64,000 nt of DNA from positions 496,001 through 560,000 of the forward strand of contig NZ_CP015863.1 of the NCBI RefSeq assembly GCF_002163755.1. Reading direction: 5' to 3'. The translations under genes were made by a program, and so were the position numbers. The notes beneath the pieces are model-generated. The model was not told where the DNA came from. It made no database searches and saw nothing but the letters and a program-made list of their open reading frames with translations. The DNA is from Vibrio campbellii CAIM 519 = NBRC 15631 = ATCC 25920 (GTDB lineage Bacteria; Pseudomonadota; Gammaproteobacteria; Enterobacterales; Vibrionaceae). Below, one piece after another: positions 43,671-53,054 of the stretch (positions are counted from its first letter, which is position 1; each line of letters starts with the position of its first letter).

Positions 43671-46400
43671 ATGATAACTAAGCTACTGACAAAAGTAATT
43701 GGCAGTCGCAACGACCGAACACTGCGCCGCCTTAGAAAAATTGTAAAAGAGATTAATAACTACGAACCAACGTTCGAAGCACTTTCTGATGAAGAGCTAA
43801 AAGCGAAGACAGTTGAGTTCCGTGAGCGCCTAGGGCAAGGCGAAACTCTTGATAAGCTACTTCCAGAAGCTTTTGCTACGGTTCGTGAAGCATCTAAACG
43901 TGTTTACGGCATGCGTCACTTCGACGTTCAGCTTATCGGTGGTATGGTACTGAACGGCGGTCAAATTGCGGAAATGCGTACTGGTGAAGGTAAAACTTTA
44001 ACTGCAACCCTTCCTGCTTACCTAAACGCACTTCCAGGTAAAGGTGTACACGTAGTCACAGTGAACGACTACCTAGCGACACGTGATGCTGAGACTAACC
44101 GTCCACTATTTGAATTCTTAGGTATGACTGTTGGCGTAAACGTGCCAAACATGCCTCCTCAAGCGAAGAAAGAAGCTTACCAAGCTGACATCCTATACGG
44201 TACAAACAACGAATTTGGTTTTGACTACCTACGTGACAACATGGCTTTCCGCAATGAAGACCGTGTTCAACGTGAGCGTTTCTTCGCTGTAGTCGATGAG
44301 GTGGACTCAATCCTTATCGATGAAGCTCGTACTCCTTTGATCATCTCTGGTCCAGCAGAAGACAGCTCTGATCTTTACACTCGTATCAACCTGCTTATTC
44401 CACAGCTTCAAAAGCAAGATAAAGAAGATTCTGAAGAATACCGCGGTGACGGTCACTACACAGTAGATGAGAAATCTAAACAGGTTCACCTAACAGAAAC
44501 GGGCCAAGAATTCGTTGAAGAATTGATGGTGAAAAACGGTCTGATGGAAGAGGGTGATACGCTTTACTCTCCAACGAACATCAGCCTACTGCACCACGTA
44601 AACGCAGCGCTTCGCGCACACGTGTTGTTCGAACGCAACGTAGATTACATCGTTAACGAAGACGGTGAAGTTGTAATCGTTGATGAGCACACGGGTCGTA
44701 CAATGCCGGGTCGTCGTTGGTCTGAAGGTCTTCACCAAGCGGTTGAAGCAAAAGAAGGCGTTAAGATTCAAAACGAAAACCAAACGCTGGCTTCGATTAC
44801 TTTCCAGAACTACTTCCGTCTATACGAAAAACTGTCAGGCATGACAGGTACAGCGGATACAGAAGCATTCGAATTCCAATCGATTTACGGTCTTGAAACG
44901 GTTGTTATCCCAACTAACAAGCCAATGATCCGTAACGATATGCCAGACGTGGTTTACCGTACTGAAGCAGAGAAGTTTGCTGCAATCATCGAAGACATCA
45001 AAGAGCGCGTAGAGAAAGGTCAACCATCTCTAGTAGGTACGGTTTCTATCGAGAAATCAGAACTGCTATCTAACGCACTTAAGAAAGCGAAGATTAAGCA
45101 CAACGTACTGAACGCGAAATTCCACGAACGTGAAGCTGAGATTGTTGCAGAAGCTGGTACACCTGGTGCAGTAACAATCGCAACGAACATGGCAGGTCGT
45201 GGTACCGATATCGTGTTAGGTGGTAGCTGGCAAGCGAAAGTGGAAGCACTGCAAGATCCGACTAAAGAACAGATCGACGCGATTAAAGCTGAGTGGAAAC
45301 AAGTTCATGATCAAGTACTAGAGTCTGGTGGTCTACACATCATCGGTACTGAGCGTCACGAATCTCGTCGTATCGATAACCAGCTACGTGGTCGTTCTGG
45401 TCGTCAAGGTGATGCAGGTTCATCTCGTTTCTATCTATCGATGGAAGATTCATTATTGCGTATCTTCACTTCAGACCGTATGGCTAGCCTTATCCAAAGT
45501 GGTATGGAAGAAGGTGAAGCAATCGAATCTAAGATGCTGTCTCGTTCAATTGAAAAAGCACAGCGTAAAGTGGAAGGCCGTAACTTCGATATCCGTAAAC
45601 AGCTTCTTGAATACGATGACGTGGCGAACGATCAACGTAAAGTGGTTTACGAATTGCGTGATGAGCTAATGAGCGTTGACGACATTAGCGACATGATCGA
45701 GCAAAACCGTGAAGATGTAATCACTGCGATCATCGACGAATACATTCCACCACAATCTCTAGAAGACATGTGGGATGTGGAAGGTCTTCAAGAGCGCTTG
45801 AAGGCAGACTTCGATCTAGACGCGCCAATCAAGCAATGGCTTGAAGAAGACGACAAGCTATATGAAGAAGCGCTACGTGAGAAGATCACTAACCTAGCGG
45901 TTGAAGTTTACAAAGCGAAAGAAGAAGTGGTTGGCGCACAAGTGCTACGTAACTTCGAAAAATCAGTAATGCTTCAAACGCTAGATACGCTATGGAAAGA
46001 GCACCTAGCGGCGATGGATCACCTACGTCAAGGTATTCACCTACGTGGTTACGCGCAGAAGAACCCGAAACAAGAGTACAAGCGTGAGTCGTTTGAACTG
46101 TTTGAAGGTCTACTAGAAGCGCTGAAAACAGACGTAATTACTGTTCTATCTCGTGTTCGTGTTCAACAGCAAGAAGAAGTTGAACGTATGGAAGAGCAAC
46201 GTCGCGCGCAAGCTGAAGAAGCAGCTCGTCGTGCACAAGCTCAACACGCGGCAGCACAAAACCCGTTGTCTGAAGGCGAAGAGTCTGAAGAAGGCGCTCA
46301 CCAACCAATGGTTCGTGAAGAACGCAAAGTGGGCCGTAATGAGCCTTGTCCATGTGGCAGCGGCAAAAAGTACAAACAGTGCCACGGTAAAATCGACTAA
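43671..46400 (+). CDS. secA: Preprotein translocase ATPase SecA
   Basis: Motor that pushes unfolded preproteins through SecYEG. The 909-aa sequence has NBD1 with Walker A around GEGKT (residues 105-109, Lys108 as in E. coli), the DEAD-like VVDEVDSILIDEA, the preprotein cross-linking domain, NBD2 (ATNMAGRGTDIVLGG; RGRSGRQGDAGSS), the helical scaffold and a C-terminal zinc finger C893-P-C895...C904-H905, the SecB- and lipid-binding tail. No truncation. It is followed by a terminator and then mutT, as in E. coli. Confidence 0.98.
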   Translation: MITKLLTKVIGSRNDRTLRRLRKIVKEINNYEPTFEALSDEELKAKTVEFRERLGQGETLDKLLPEAFATVREASKRVYGMRHFDVQLIGGMVLNGGQIAEMRTGEGKTLTATLPAYLNALPGKGVHVVTVNDYLATRDAETNRPLFEFLGMTVGVNVPNMPPQAKKEAYQADILYGTNNEFGFDYLRDNMAFRNEDRVQRERFFAVVDEVDSILIDEARTPLIISGPAEDSSDLYTRINLLIPQLQKQDKEDSEEYRGDGHYTVDEKSKQVHLTETGQEFVEELMVKNGLMEEGDTLYSPTNISLLHHVNAALRAHVLFERNVDYIVNEDGEVVIVDEHTGRTMPGRRWSEGLHQAVEAKEGVKIQNENQTLASITFQNYFRLYEKLSGMTGTADTEAFEFQSIYGLETVVIPTNKPMIRNDMPDVVYRTEAEKFAAIIEDIKERVEKGQPSLVGTVSIEKSELLSNALKKAKIKHNVLNAKFHEREAEIVAEAGTPGAVTIATNMAGRGTDIVLGGSWQAKVEALQDPTKEQIDAIKAEWKQVHDQVLESGGLHIIGTERHESRRIDNQLRGRSGRQGDAGSSRFYLSMEDSLLRIFTSDRMASLIQSGMEEGEAIESKMLSRSIEKAQRKVEGRNFDIRKQLLEYDDVANDQRKVVYELRDELMSVDDISDMIEQNREDVITAIIDEYIPPQSLEDMWDVEGLQERLKADFDLDAPIKQWLEEDDKLYEEALREKITNLAVEVYKAKEEVVGAQVLRNFEKSVMLQTLDTLWKEHLAAMDHLRQGIHLRGYAQKNPKQEYKRESFELFEGLLEALKTDVITVLSRVRVQQQEEVERMEEQRRAQAEEAARRAQAQHAAAQNPLSEGEESEEGAHQPMVREERKVGRNEPCPCGSGKKYKQCHGKID

Positions 46401-46420
46401 TACAGTCTGAAAACATAAAT

Positions 46421-46446
46421 AAAGAGTCGCTTAGGCGGCTCTTTTT
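46421..46446 (+). terminator. Terminator of secA
   Basis: AGAGTCGC-ttag-GCGGCTCT stem followed by TTTTTG. It ends 28 nt before mutT. Confidence 0.8.
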
Positions 46447-46473
46447 GTATTGATAGATCTAGGAACGAATCTA

Positions 46474-46872
46474 ATGAAAAGAATTCACATTGTTGCGGCG
46501 ATCATTCTTAACCAAGACAAATCGCAAATCTTCATCACCAAACGTCCAAGCGACAAACACAAGGGCGGTTTTTGGGAGTTCCCTGGTGGTAAAGTTGAAC
46601 AAGGCGAAACGGTTGAACAAGCGATGGTTCGTGAGCTTGAGGAAGAGATTGGCATTACGGTGACTGAGCAAGCTTTGTTTGAACACTTGGAATACGATTA
46701 TCCTGATAAGTCCCTGAAGTTTGATTTTATGACAGTATCTCAATTCGATAACCAACCTTATGGTCGCGAAGGCCAAGAAGGTTGTTGGGTGGATATTGCA
46801 GCATTGCCTGAGTACGCCTTTCCTGAGGCGAATGTGCCGATTCTGGAACGTGTGGTTAAAGAGTTTTCTTAA
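46474..46872 (+). CDS. mutT: 8-oxo-dGTP diphosphatase MutT
   Basis: Nudix hydrolase that removes oxidised dGTP from the nucleotide pool and prevents A:T to C:G transversions. The ATG at 46474 (MKRIHIVAAIILNQDKSQIF) is preferred over the upstream 46450 codon; it has AGGAACG upstream and gives 132 aa, close to E. coli (129). The Nudix box spans GGKVEQGETVEQA and MVRELEEEIGI. IFITKRPSDKHKGGFWEFPGG is typical of MutT. It lies directly after secA. Confidence 0.95.
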   Translation: MKRIHIVAAIILNQDKSQIFITKRPSDKHKGGFWEFPGGKVEQGETVEQAMVRELEEEIGITVTEQALFEHLEYDYPDKSLKFDFMTVSQFDNQPYGREGQEGCWVDIAALPEYAFPEANVPILERVVKEFS

Positions 46873-46985
46873 CCTGCATCTAACTGCCTTGTGGTTAACA
46901 CGGGATATTGTTAGTTTAAAAAGATACAGCGAAACGAGAGAAGGCGAGGTAAGCCTCGTTTATCCAGAGAAGGAGAGAAAGCGCA

Positions 46986-47795
46986 ATGGTTCGTATTGCA
47001 ATCGCAGGAGCTGCTGGCCGTATGGGTCGCAATCTAGTTAAAGCATCACATATCAATCCAGAAGCATCCGTTACTGCTGGTTCTGAACGTCCAGAATCGT
47101 CTCTAGTTGGTGTTGATGTAGGTGAACTGTGTGGTGAAGGTAAGTTTGATGTCTTTCTGACGGATGATTTAGCCAAGGAAGTCGACAACTTTGACGTTGT
47201 AATCGATTTTACTGCTCCAGTGAGCACGTTAGCGAATCTAGAGCTGTGTAAACAACATGGTAAAAGCATTGTCATCGGTACTACGGGCTTTAGTGAAGAA
47301 GAACGTGACCTGATTGATGAAGCAGCAAAGCAAATTCCTGTTGTTATGGCTCCGAACTACTCTGTAGGTGTGAACCTAGTCTTTAAGCTTCTTGAAAAAG
47401 CAGCCAAAGTGATGGGCGATTACTGTGATATAGAAATCGTAGAAGCGCATCACCGTCATAAAGTTGATGCTCCGTCTGGTACCGCGATTGGTATGGGAGA
47501 AGCCATTGCTGGCGCGATGGGTAACAAACTGAGTGACGTTGCGGTATATGCACGTGAAGGTATCACGGGCGAACGTACCAAAGATGAGATCGGTTTTGCG
47601 ACTATCCGCGCTGGTGATATCGTCGGTGAGCATACTGCAATGTTTGCTGATATCGGTGAGCGTGTCGAAATTACCCACAAAGCAACGGATCGTATGACCT
47701 TTGCTAATGGTGCTGTAAAGGCCGCAGTTTGGTTACATTCTAAACCAGCTGGCTTTTACACCATGACCGATGTCCTCGGGCTAAATGAGCTTTAA
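46986..47795 (+). CDS. dapB: 4-hydroxy-tetrahydrodipicolinate reductase DapB
   Basis: NAD(P)H-dependent step in lysine and diaminopimelate synthesis, so it feeds MurE upstream. The 269-aa sequence has the dinucleotide-binding GAAGRMGRNLVKA near residue 7, VIDFTAPVSTLANLE, ATGF-type GTTGFSEEE, the catalytic and substrate segment EAHHRHKVDAPSGTA near residue 157, and ITHKATDRMTFANGA. GGAGAG precedes the ATG. It is single, ending in a terminator, upstream of carAB as in many gammaproteobacteria. Confidence 0.97.
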   Translation: MVRIAIAGAAGRMGRNLVKASHINPEASVTAGSERPESSLVGVDVGELCGEGKFDVFLTDDLAKEVDNFDVVIDFTAPVSTLANLELCKQHGKSIVIGTTGFSEEERDLIDEAAKQIPVVMAPNYSVGVNLVFKLLEKAAKVMGDYCDIEIVEAHHRHKVDAPSGTAIGMGEAIAGAMGNKLSDVAVYAREGITGERTKDEIGFATIRAGDIVGEHTAMFADIGERVEITHKATDRMTFANGAVKAAVWLHSKPAGFYTMTDVLGLNEL

Positions 47796-47809
47796 ATACA
47801 TAATTATTC

Positions 47810-47832
47810 GCCGGCGTAAGCCGGCTTTTTTG
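47810..47832 (+). terminator. Terminator of dapB
   Basis: GCCGGC-gtaa-GCCGGC stem followed by TTTTTTG. Confidence 0.85.
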
Positions 47833-48143
47833 TATTTGAATAAAATTATGTAAATGAAATGAGTACGTGAGATGCGCGTGTTATCGATAGTTTGATTGGT
47901 TTTTTTGGGTGGTTTAACTATTTATTTGTTCGTAACCTCCAAAAGTGAGGGTTGATTTTGCCGGATGAACGTTTGCGCAAAAATCTCGTAAAATTTTGTG
48001 ATCCGCAATAAGTTCAAATTTGTAAAATTCACAAAAAAGTCATGGTAAGTGGCATGTAGATAGGTAAAACTTACTTTTTTAGAGCTTTTTCTTTTGAAAT
48101 GCCCTTACTTGCTAGAAAGTAATAATTTATTTTTCAATGTGTG
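47833..48143. other. carAB upstream control region
   Basis: About 310 bp without a gene. A partial match to the purine-repressor operator (ten of 16 positions, seven of eight in the right half) lies at 47963-47978. An ArgR-like half-site region (TAATTTATTTTTCA, 48123-48136) sits just before the carA -35. Both are low-confidence; they are noted because E. coli carAB is controlled by purines, pyrimidines and arginine. Confidence 0.35.
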
Positions 48144-48172
48144 TTGACAGTTTCCAAGTCCATCTTTAAAAT
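48144..48172 (+). promoter_or_regulatory. Promoter of carAB
   Basis: Perfect TTGACA (48144-48149), 17-nt spacer, TAAAAT (48167-48172). Inferred start near 48179 gives a leader of about 98 nt to the TTG start of carA. Confidence 0.7.
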
Positions 48173-48277
48173 ACCGCCAATTTGTCAAAAATACCTGTTT
48201 ATGTAAATAATCAAGGTAAAGGAAGGCAAATTTGCAGCTTAATTTATTTTTTATGCATTTTTATTCTGGAGGTTGTC

Positions 48278-49417
48278 TTGGGTAAATTAGCACTGTTAGT
48301 CCTAGAAGATGGGACAGTGTTCCGCGGTGTTTCCATTGGAGCAGATGGTATTTCCGTTGGTGAAGTTGTTTTTAATACCTCGATGACGGGGTACCAAGAA
48401 ATTCTCACTGATCCTTCCTATTCTCAACAAATCGTTACTCTTACTTATCCTCACATAGGCAATACCGGAACCAATTCCGAAGACGAAGAATCTTCTTCAA
48501 TCCACGCACAAGGCCTTGTGATTCGCGATCTCCCTCTTATCGCTTCTAACTTCCGTAATGAACAATCCCTTTCTGATTACCTCAAGTCGCAAAACATCGT
48601 CGGCATTGCAGACATCGACACGCGTAAGCTAACTCGTATCCTGCGTGAAAAAGGTGCTCAAAACGGTTGTATCGTAGCTGGTAACAACCCAGACGAAGCT
48701 TTGGCACTAGCGAAAGCAAAAGAATTCCCTGGCTTGAAAGGAATGGATCTTGCGAAAGAGGTTACAACAAAAGAAGCGTATCAATGGAAACAAGGTTCGT
48801 GGACGCTTGAGGGTGGACTACCAGAAGCGAAAGACGACAGCGAATTACCATATCACGTTGTTGCCTACGACTTCGGCGCAAAACGCAACATCCTGCGCAT
48901 GTTGGTTGACCGAGGCTGCCGCCTAACGGTTGTTCCTGCTGAAACTTCAGCAGAAGAAGTTCTGGCTCTAAACCCAGATGGCGTTTTCCTATCAAACGGC
49001 CCTGGTGACCCAGAACCATGTACTTACGCGATTGAAGCGACAAAAGTATTCCTAGAAAAAGGCCTGCCAATCTTTGGTATCTGTCTAGGCCACCAAATCC
49101 TTGCGCTAGCATCGGGTGCACAAACAGTGAAAATGAAGTTTGGTCACCACGGCGCAAACCATCCAGTAAAAGATTTGGAGCGTAATGTTGTGATGATTAC
49201 GTCGCAGAACCACGGTTTTGCAGCAGACGAAGCAACACTACCTGAAAATCTACGTGCTACTCACGTATCGCTATTTGATGGCTCTCTACAAGGTATTCAC
49301 CGCACAGACAAGCCAGCATTTAGCTTCCAAGGTCACCCTGAAGCGAGCCCAGGTCCACACGACGCGGCACCGCTATTTGACCACTTTATCGAACTAATCA
49401 AAAAACACAGCGCTTAA
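48278..49417 (+). CDS. carA: Carbamoyl-phosphate synthase small chain CarA
   Basis: Glutaminase subunit that supplies ammonia to CarB for arginine and pyrimidine synthesis. The frame is open back to 48182, but that codon lies at the inferred transcription start. The TTG at 48278, preceded by GGAGG five bases away, yields MGKLALLVLEDGTVFRG, matching CarA N-termini. With this start the catalytic Cys is residue 269 (GICLGHQ), as in E. coli, and length is 379 aa. FQGHPEASPGPHD carries the triad His and Glu. It is 16 nt upstream of carB. Confidence 0.95.
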   Translation: MGKLALLVLEDGTVFRGVSIGADGISVGEVVFNTSMTGYQEILTDPSYSQQIVTLTYPHIGNTGTNSEDEESSSIHAQGLVIRDLPLIASNFRNEQSLSDYLKSQNIVGIADIDTRKLTRILREKGAQNGCIVAGNNPDEALALAKAKEFPGLKGMDLAKEVTTKEAYQWKQGSWTLEGGLPEAKDDSELPYHVVAYDFGAKRNILRMLVDRGCRLTVVPAETSAEEVLALNPDGVFLSNGPGDPEPCTYAIEATKVFLEKGLPIFGICLGHQILALASGAQTVKMKFGHHGANHPVKDLERNVVMITSQNHGFAADEATLPENLRATHVSLFDGSLQGIHRTDKPAFSFQGHPEASPGPHDAAPLFDHFIELIKKHSA

Positions 49418-49433
49418 TTCGGAGTAGTAGATA

Positions 49434-52400
49434 ATGCCAAAACGTACTGACATTCAAAGTATTCTTATTCTTGGTGCTGGTCCGATTGTTATCGGTCAGG
49501 CATGTGAGTTTGACTACTCTGGCGCACAAGCGTGTAAAGCACTGCGTGAAGAGGGTTACCGAGTTATCCTAGTAAACTCTAACCCTGCAACCATCATGAC
49601 TGACCCAGACATGGCGGATGCAACTTACATCGAGCCAATCCAATGGGAAGTGGTTCGCAACATCATCGCGAAAGAAAAGCCAGATGCAGTACTACCAACA
49701 ATGGGTGGTCAAACTGCATTGAACTGTGCACTAGACCTAGAGAAGCACGGTGTTCTTGAAGAGTTCGGCGTTGAGATGATTGGTGCGACTGCTGACGCAA
49801 TCGACAAAGCAGAAGACCGTTCTCGCTTCGATAAAGCGATGAAGTCTATCGGCCTTGAGTGTCCACGTGCAGATACTGCAAAAACGATGGAAGAGGCTTA
49901 CGCTGTACTCGATATGGTTGGTTTCCCATGTATCATCCGCCCATCATTTACCATGGGTGGTACTGGTGGCGGTATCGCATACAACAAGGAAGAGTTCGAA
50001 GAGATCTGTCGTCGTGGTTTGGACCTATCTCCAACTAACGAGCTTCTTATCGATGAATCTCTTATCGGTTGGAAAGAGTACGAGATGGAAGTGGTTCGCG
50101 ACAAAGCGGACAACTGTATCATCGTATGTGCGATTGAAAACTTCGACCCAATGGGCATCCACACGGGTGACTCAATCACGGTTGCACCTGCGCAAACACT
50201 AACAGACAAAGAATACCAGCTAATGCGTAACGCATCTCTAGCAGTACTGCGTGAGATTGGCGTTGAAACTGGTGGTTCTAACGTACAGTTTGGTATCAAC
50301 CCGAAAGATGGCCGCATGGTTATCATCGAGATGAACCCACGTGTATCTCGCTCTTCTGCCCTAGCATCGAAAGCAACAGGTTTCCCAATCGCTAAGATTG
50401 CAGCGAAACTGGCTGTTGGCTTTACACTAGACGAGCTAATGAACGACATTACTGGTGGCGCTACACCAGCATCATTCGAACCAACCATCGACTACGTAGT
50501 AACTAAGATTCCTCGCTTTAACTTCGAGAAATTTGCTGGTGCTAACGACCGTCTAACGACGCAAATGAAGTCAGTTGGTGAGGTCATGGCAATTGGTCGT
50601 AACCAACAAGAATCACTACAAAAAGCACTTCGCGGTCTAGAAGTTGGCGCGACAGGCTTTGATGAGATGGTTGACCTAGATGCGCCAGACGCACTGACGA
50701 AAATCCGTCATGAGCTGAAAGAAGCAGGCGCAGAGCGTATTTGGTACGTCGCGGATGCATTCCGTGCCGGTATGTCAGTAGATGGCGTATTCAACCTAAC
50801 GCAAATCGACCGTTGGTTCCTAGTTCAAATCGAAGACATCGTTAAACTTGAGCAAGAGCTAAAAGCAAAAGGCTTCGCGGGTCTGAACAAAGACGAGCTA
50901 AACAAGCTAAAGCGTAAAGGTTTTGCTGATGCGCGCCTATCTAAGATTCTAGGTGTTGCGGAAAGCGAAATCCGTCGTCTTCGTGACCAGTACGACATCC
51001 ACCCAGTGTACAAGCGCGTTGATACGTGTGCGGCTGAGTTCTCTTCTGATACGGCTTACATGTACTCATCTTACGATGACGAGTGTGAAGCGAACCCAAC
51101 AGACAAAGACAAGATCATGATTCTAGGCGGCGGTCCAAACCGTATCGGCCAAGGTATTGAATTTGACTACTGTTGTGTACACGCATCGCTAGCACTACGT
51201 GAAGATGGCTATGAGACTATCATGGTTAACTGTAACCCTGAGACAGTTTCAACAGACTACGACACGTCTGACCGCCTGTACTTCGAACCAGTAACACTGG
51301 AAGACGTACTAGCAATCGCTCGTGTTGAGAAGCCAAAAGGCGTTATCGTTCAGTACGGTGGTCAAACACCACTGAAACTGGCTCGTGCACTTGAAGCAGC
51401 TGGCGTGCCAATCATCGGTACTAGCCCAGATGCAATCGACCGTGCAGAGGACCGTGAGCGTTTCCAAGTTGCAGTTGACCGTCTAGGTCTTCTACAGCCA
51501 GAAAACGCGACAGTAACGACGATGGAGCAAGCGGTAGAGAAATCTCGTGAAATCGGTTATCCACTGGTTGTACGTCCTTCTTACGTACTTGGTGGTCGTG
51601 CAATGGAAATCGTATACGACGAGCAAGATCTACGTCGCTACTTCAACGAAGCGGTAAGCGTATCGAACGAATCTCCAGTTCTTCTTGATAGCTTCCTAGA
51701 CGACGCAGTCGAAGTCGATATCGATGCTATCTGTGACGGTGAGCGCGTGGTTATCGGCGGTATCATGGAGCACATCGAGCAAGCGGGTGTTCACTCTGGT
51801 GACTCAGCATGTTCTCTTCCTGCATACACGCTAAGCCAAGAAATCCAAGACGTAATGCGCGAGCAAGTTGAAAAGCTAGCGTTCGAGTTGGGTGTTCGTG
51901 GTCTGATGAACACGCAGTTCGCGGTTAAGAACAACCAAGTATACCTAATCGAGGTGAACCCTCGTGCAGCGCGTACAGTACCGTTCGTATCTAAAGCAAC
52001 GGGTGCACCAATAGCTAAGATTGCTGCGCGTGTAATGGCGGGTCAATCGCTTGAAGCTCAAGGCTTTACGAAAGAAATCATCCCACCTTACTACTCAGTG
52101 AAAGAAGTTGTACTTCCATTCAACAAGTTCCCTGGTGTTGACCCACTGTTAGGCCCAGAAATGCGCTCTACTGGGGAGGTTATGGGTGTAGGTGCTACGT
52201 TTGCAGAAGCTTACGCGAAAGCAGAATTGGGTTGTGGCAACATTTACCCAGAAGGTGGTCGTGCACTACTGTCTGTTCGTGCAGGTGACAAAGAGCGCGT
52301 TGTAGACCTAGCGTCTAAGTTGACAAAACTTGGTTACCAGCTAGATGCAACACACGGTACAGCTGTCATTCTTGGTGAAGCGGGTATTAACCCACGTCTA

Positions 52401-52667
52401 GTAAACAAAGTACACGAAGGTCGCCCTCACATTCTTGACCGTATCAAGAACAACGAGTACACCTACATCGTAAACACGGCTGCTGGCCGCCAAGCGATTG
52501 AAGACTCTAAAGTTCTGCGTCGCGGCGCACTAGCTGAGAAAGTGAACTACACGACAACACTAAACGCTGCATTCGCAACTTGTATGGCACACACTGCAGA
52601 CGCGAAGAGCACGGTAACTTCGGTTCAAGAGCTACACGCAAAAGTGAAAGCTAGCCTAGAAGCGTAA
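49434..52667 (+). CDS. carB: Carbamoyl-phosphate synthase large chain CarB
   Basis: Builds carbamoyl phosphate from bicarbonate, ammonia and two ATP. The 1077-aa protein has the internal duplication of the family: two ATP-grasp halves, each with its ADGYE/GPIVIGQ-type start (ILGAGPIVIGQACEFDYSG near residue 12; ILGGGPNRIGQGIEFDYCC near residue 563) and PSFTMGGTGGGIAY or PSYVLGGRAMEIVY loops. A C-terminal allosteric MGS-like domain (about 935-1077) follows. E. coli CarB is 1073 aa. It is followed by a tandem hairpin. Confidence 0.98.
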   Translation: MPKRTDIQSILILGAGPIVIGQACEFDYSGAQACKALREEGYRVILVNSNPATIMTDPDMADATYIEPIQWEVVRNIIAKEKPDAVLPTMGGQTALNCALDLEKHGVLEEFGVEMIGATADAIDKAEDRSRFDKAMKSIGLECPRADTAKTMEEAYAVLDMVGFPCIIRPSFTMGGTGGGIAYNKEEFEEICRRGLDLSPTNELLIDESLIGWKEYEMEVVRDKADNCIIVCAIENFDPMGIHTGDSITVAPAQTLTDKEYQLMRNASLAVLREIGVETGGSNVQFGINPKDGRMVIIEMNPRVSRSSALASKATGFPIAKIAAKLAVGFTLDELMNDITGGATPASFEPTIDYVVTKIPRFNFEKFAGANDRLTTQMKSVGEVMAIGRNQQESLQKALRGLEVGATGFDEMVDLDAPDALTKIRHELKEAGAERIWYVADAFRAGMSVDGVFNLTQIDRWFLVQIEDIVKLEQELKAKGFAGLNKDELNKLKRKGFADARLSKILGVAESEIRRLRDQYDIHPVYKRVDTCAAEFSSDTAYMYSSYDDECEANPTDKDKIMILGGGPNRIGQGIEFDYCCVHASLALREDGYETIMVNCNPETVSTDYDTSDRLYFEPVTLEDVLAIARVEKPKGVIVQYGGQTPLKLARALEAAGVPIIGTSPDAIDRAEDRERFQVAVDRLGLLQPENATVTTMEQAVEKSREIGYPLVVRPSYVLGGRAMEIVYDEQDLRRYFNEAVSVSNESPVLLDSFLDDAVEVDIDAICDGERVVIGGIMEHIEQAGVHSGDSACSLPAYTLSQEIQDVMREQVEKLAFELGVRGLMNTQFAVKNNQVYLIEVNPRAARTVPFVSKATGAPIAKIAARVMAGQSLEAQGFTKEIIPPYYSVKEVVLPFNKFPGVDPLLGPEMRSTGEVMGVGATFAEAYAKAELGCGNIYPEGGRALLSVRAGDKERVVDLASKLTKLGYQLDATHGTAVILGEAGINPRLVNKVHEGRPHILDRIKNNEYTYIVNTAAGRQAIEDSKVLRRGALAEKVNYTTTLNAAFATCMAHTADAKSTVTSVQELHAKVKASLEA

Positions 52668-52718
52668 TAGATAAAAATCAGTAAGCCCGAAAAATAGGGC
52701 TTATATGACAACCTCATT

Positions 52719-52745
52719 GCCCGCTCATTTGAGCGGGCTTTTTTG
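52719..52745 (+). terminator. Terminator of carAB
   Basis: GCCCGCTC-attt-GAGCGGGC stem followed by TTTTTTG. A weaker hairpin (AAGCCC/GGGCTT) lies just before it at about 52683-52702. Confidence 0.9.
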
Positions 52746-53054
52746 TTTGATTATGCAACTTGTTCTACTTGTTGATATTTTTATTTGTCTTCGATGCTCT
52801 CTACGACTCTGAGCTACTTCATAGTAAGAGGTGATAAAGCATTTTTAGGAGGGAGTATTCATCAAAAAATTGAAATACTCTTGAGAGTCAATTCTATTGG
52901 AAATGTAATTGATACATTTAACGTATCATTTCTTAGAACTTTCTAATTGATGAAAATGTGGAATAGGTTAGTGTCTTGAGTTTCCTTTTGTGCGTTTGCT
53001 TGGCAGTGCTATCGTTGCCTCATCTTAGTTACAAATATTTACAAGGACGCACAA
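52746..53054. other. Gene-free spacer upstream of the TSUP permease
   Basis: About 310 bp. One feature stands out: TGATAC (52910-52915) and GTATCA (52923-52928) form a perfect 6-bp dyad with 7-nt spacing, 126 nt before the permease start. It is a plausible operator. Nothing else coding or structured is visible. Confidence 0.45.

Noticed and set aside
48182..48277. N-terminal extension of CarA from the upstream in-frame codon
   Set aside because: That codon coincides with the inferred transcription start, the extension does not match CarA, and GGAGG plus TTG at 48278 gives the family N-terminus and Cys269.
49898..50488. 196-codon antisense frame inside carB
   Set aside because: A shadow of the strongly biased carB codons; no initiation signal or recognisable domain.
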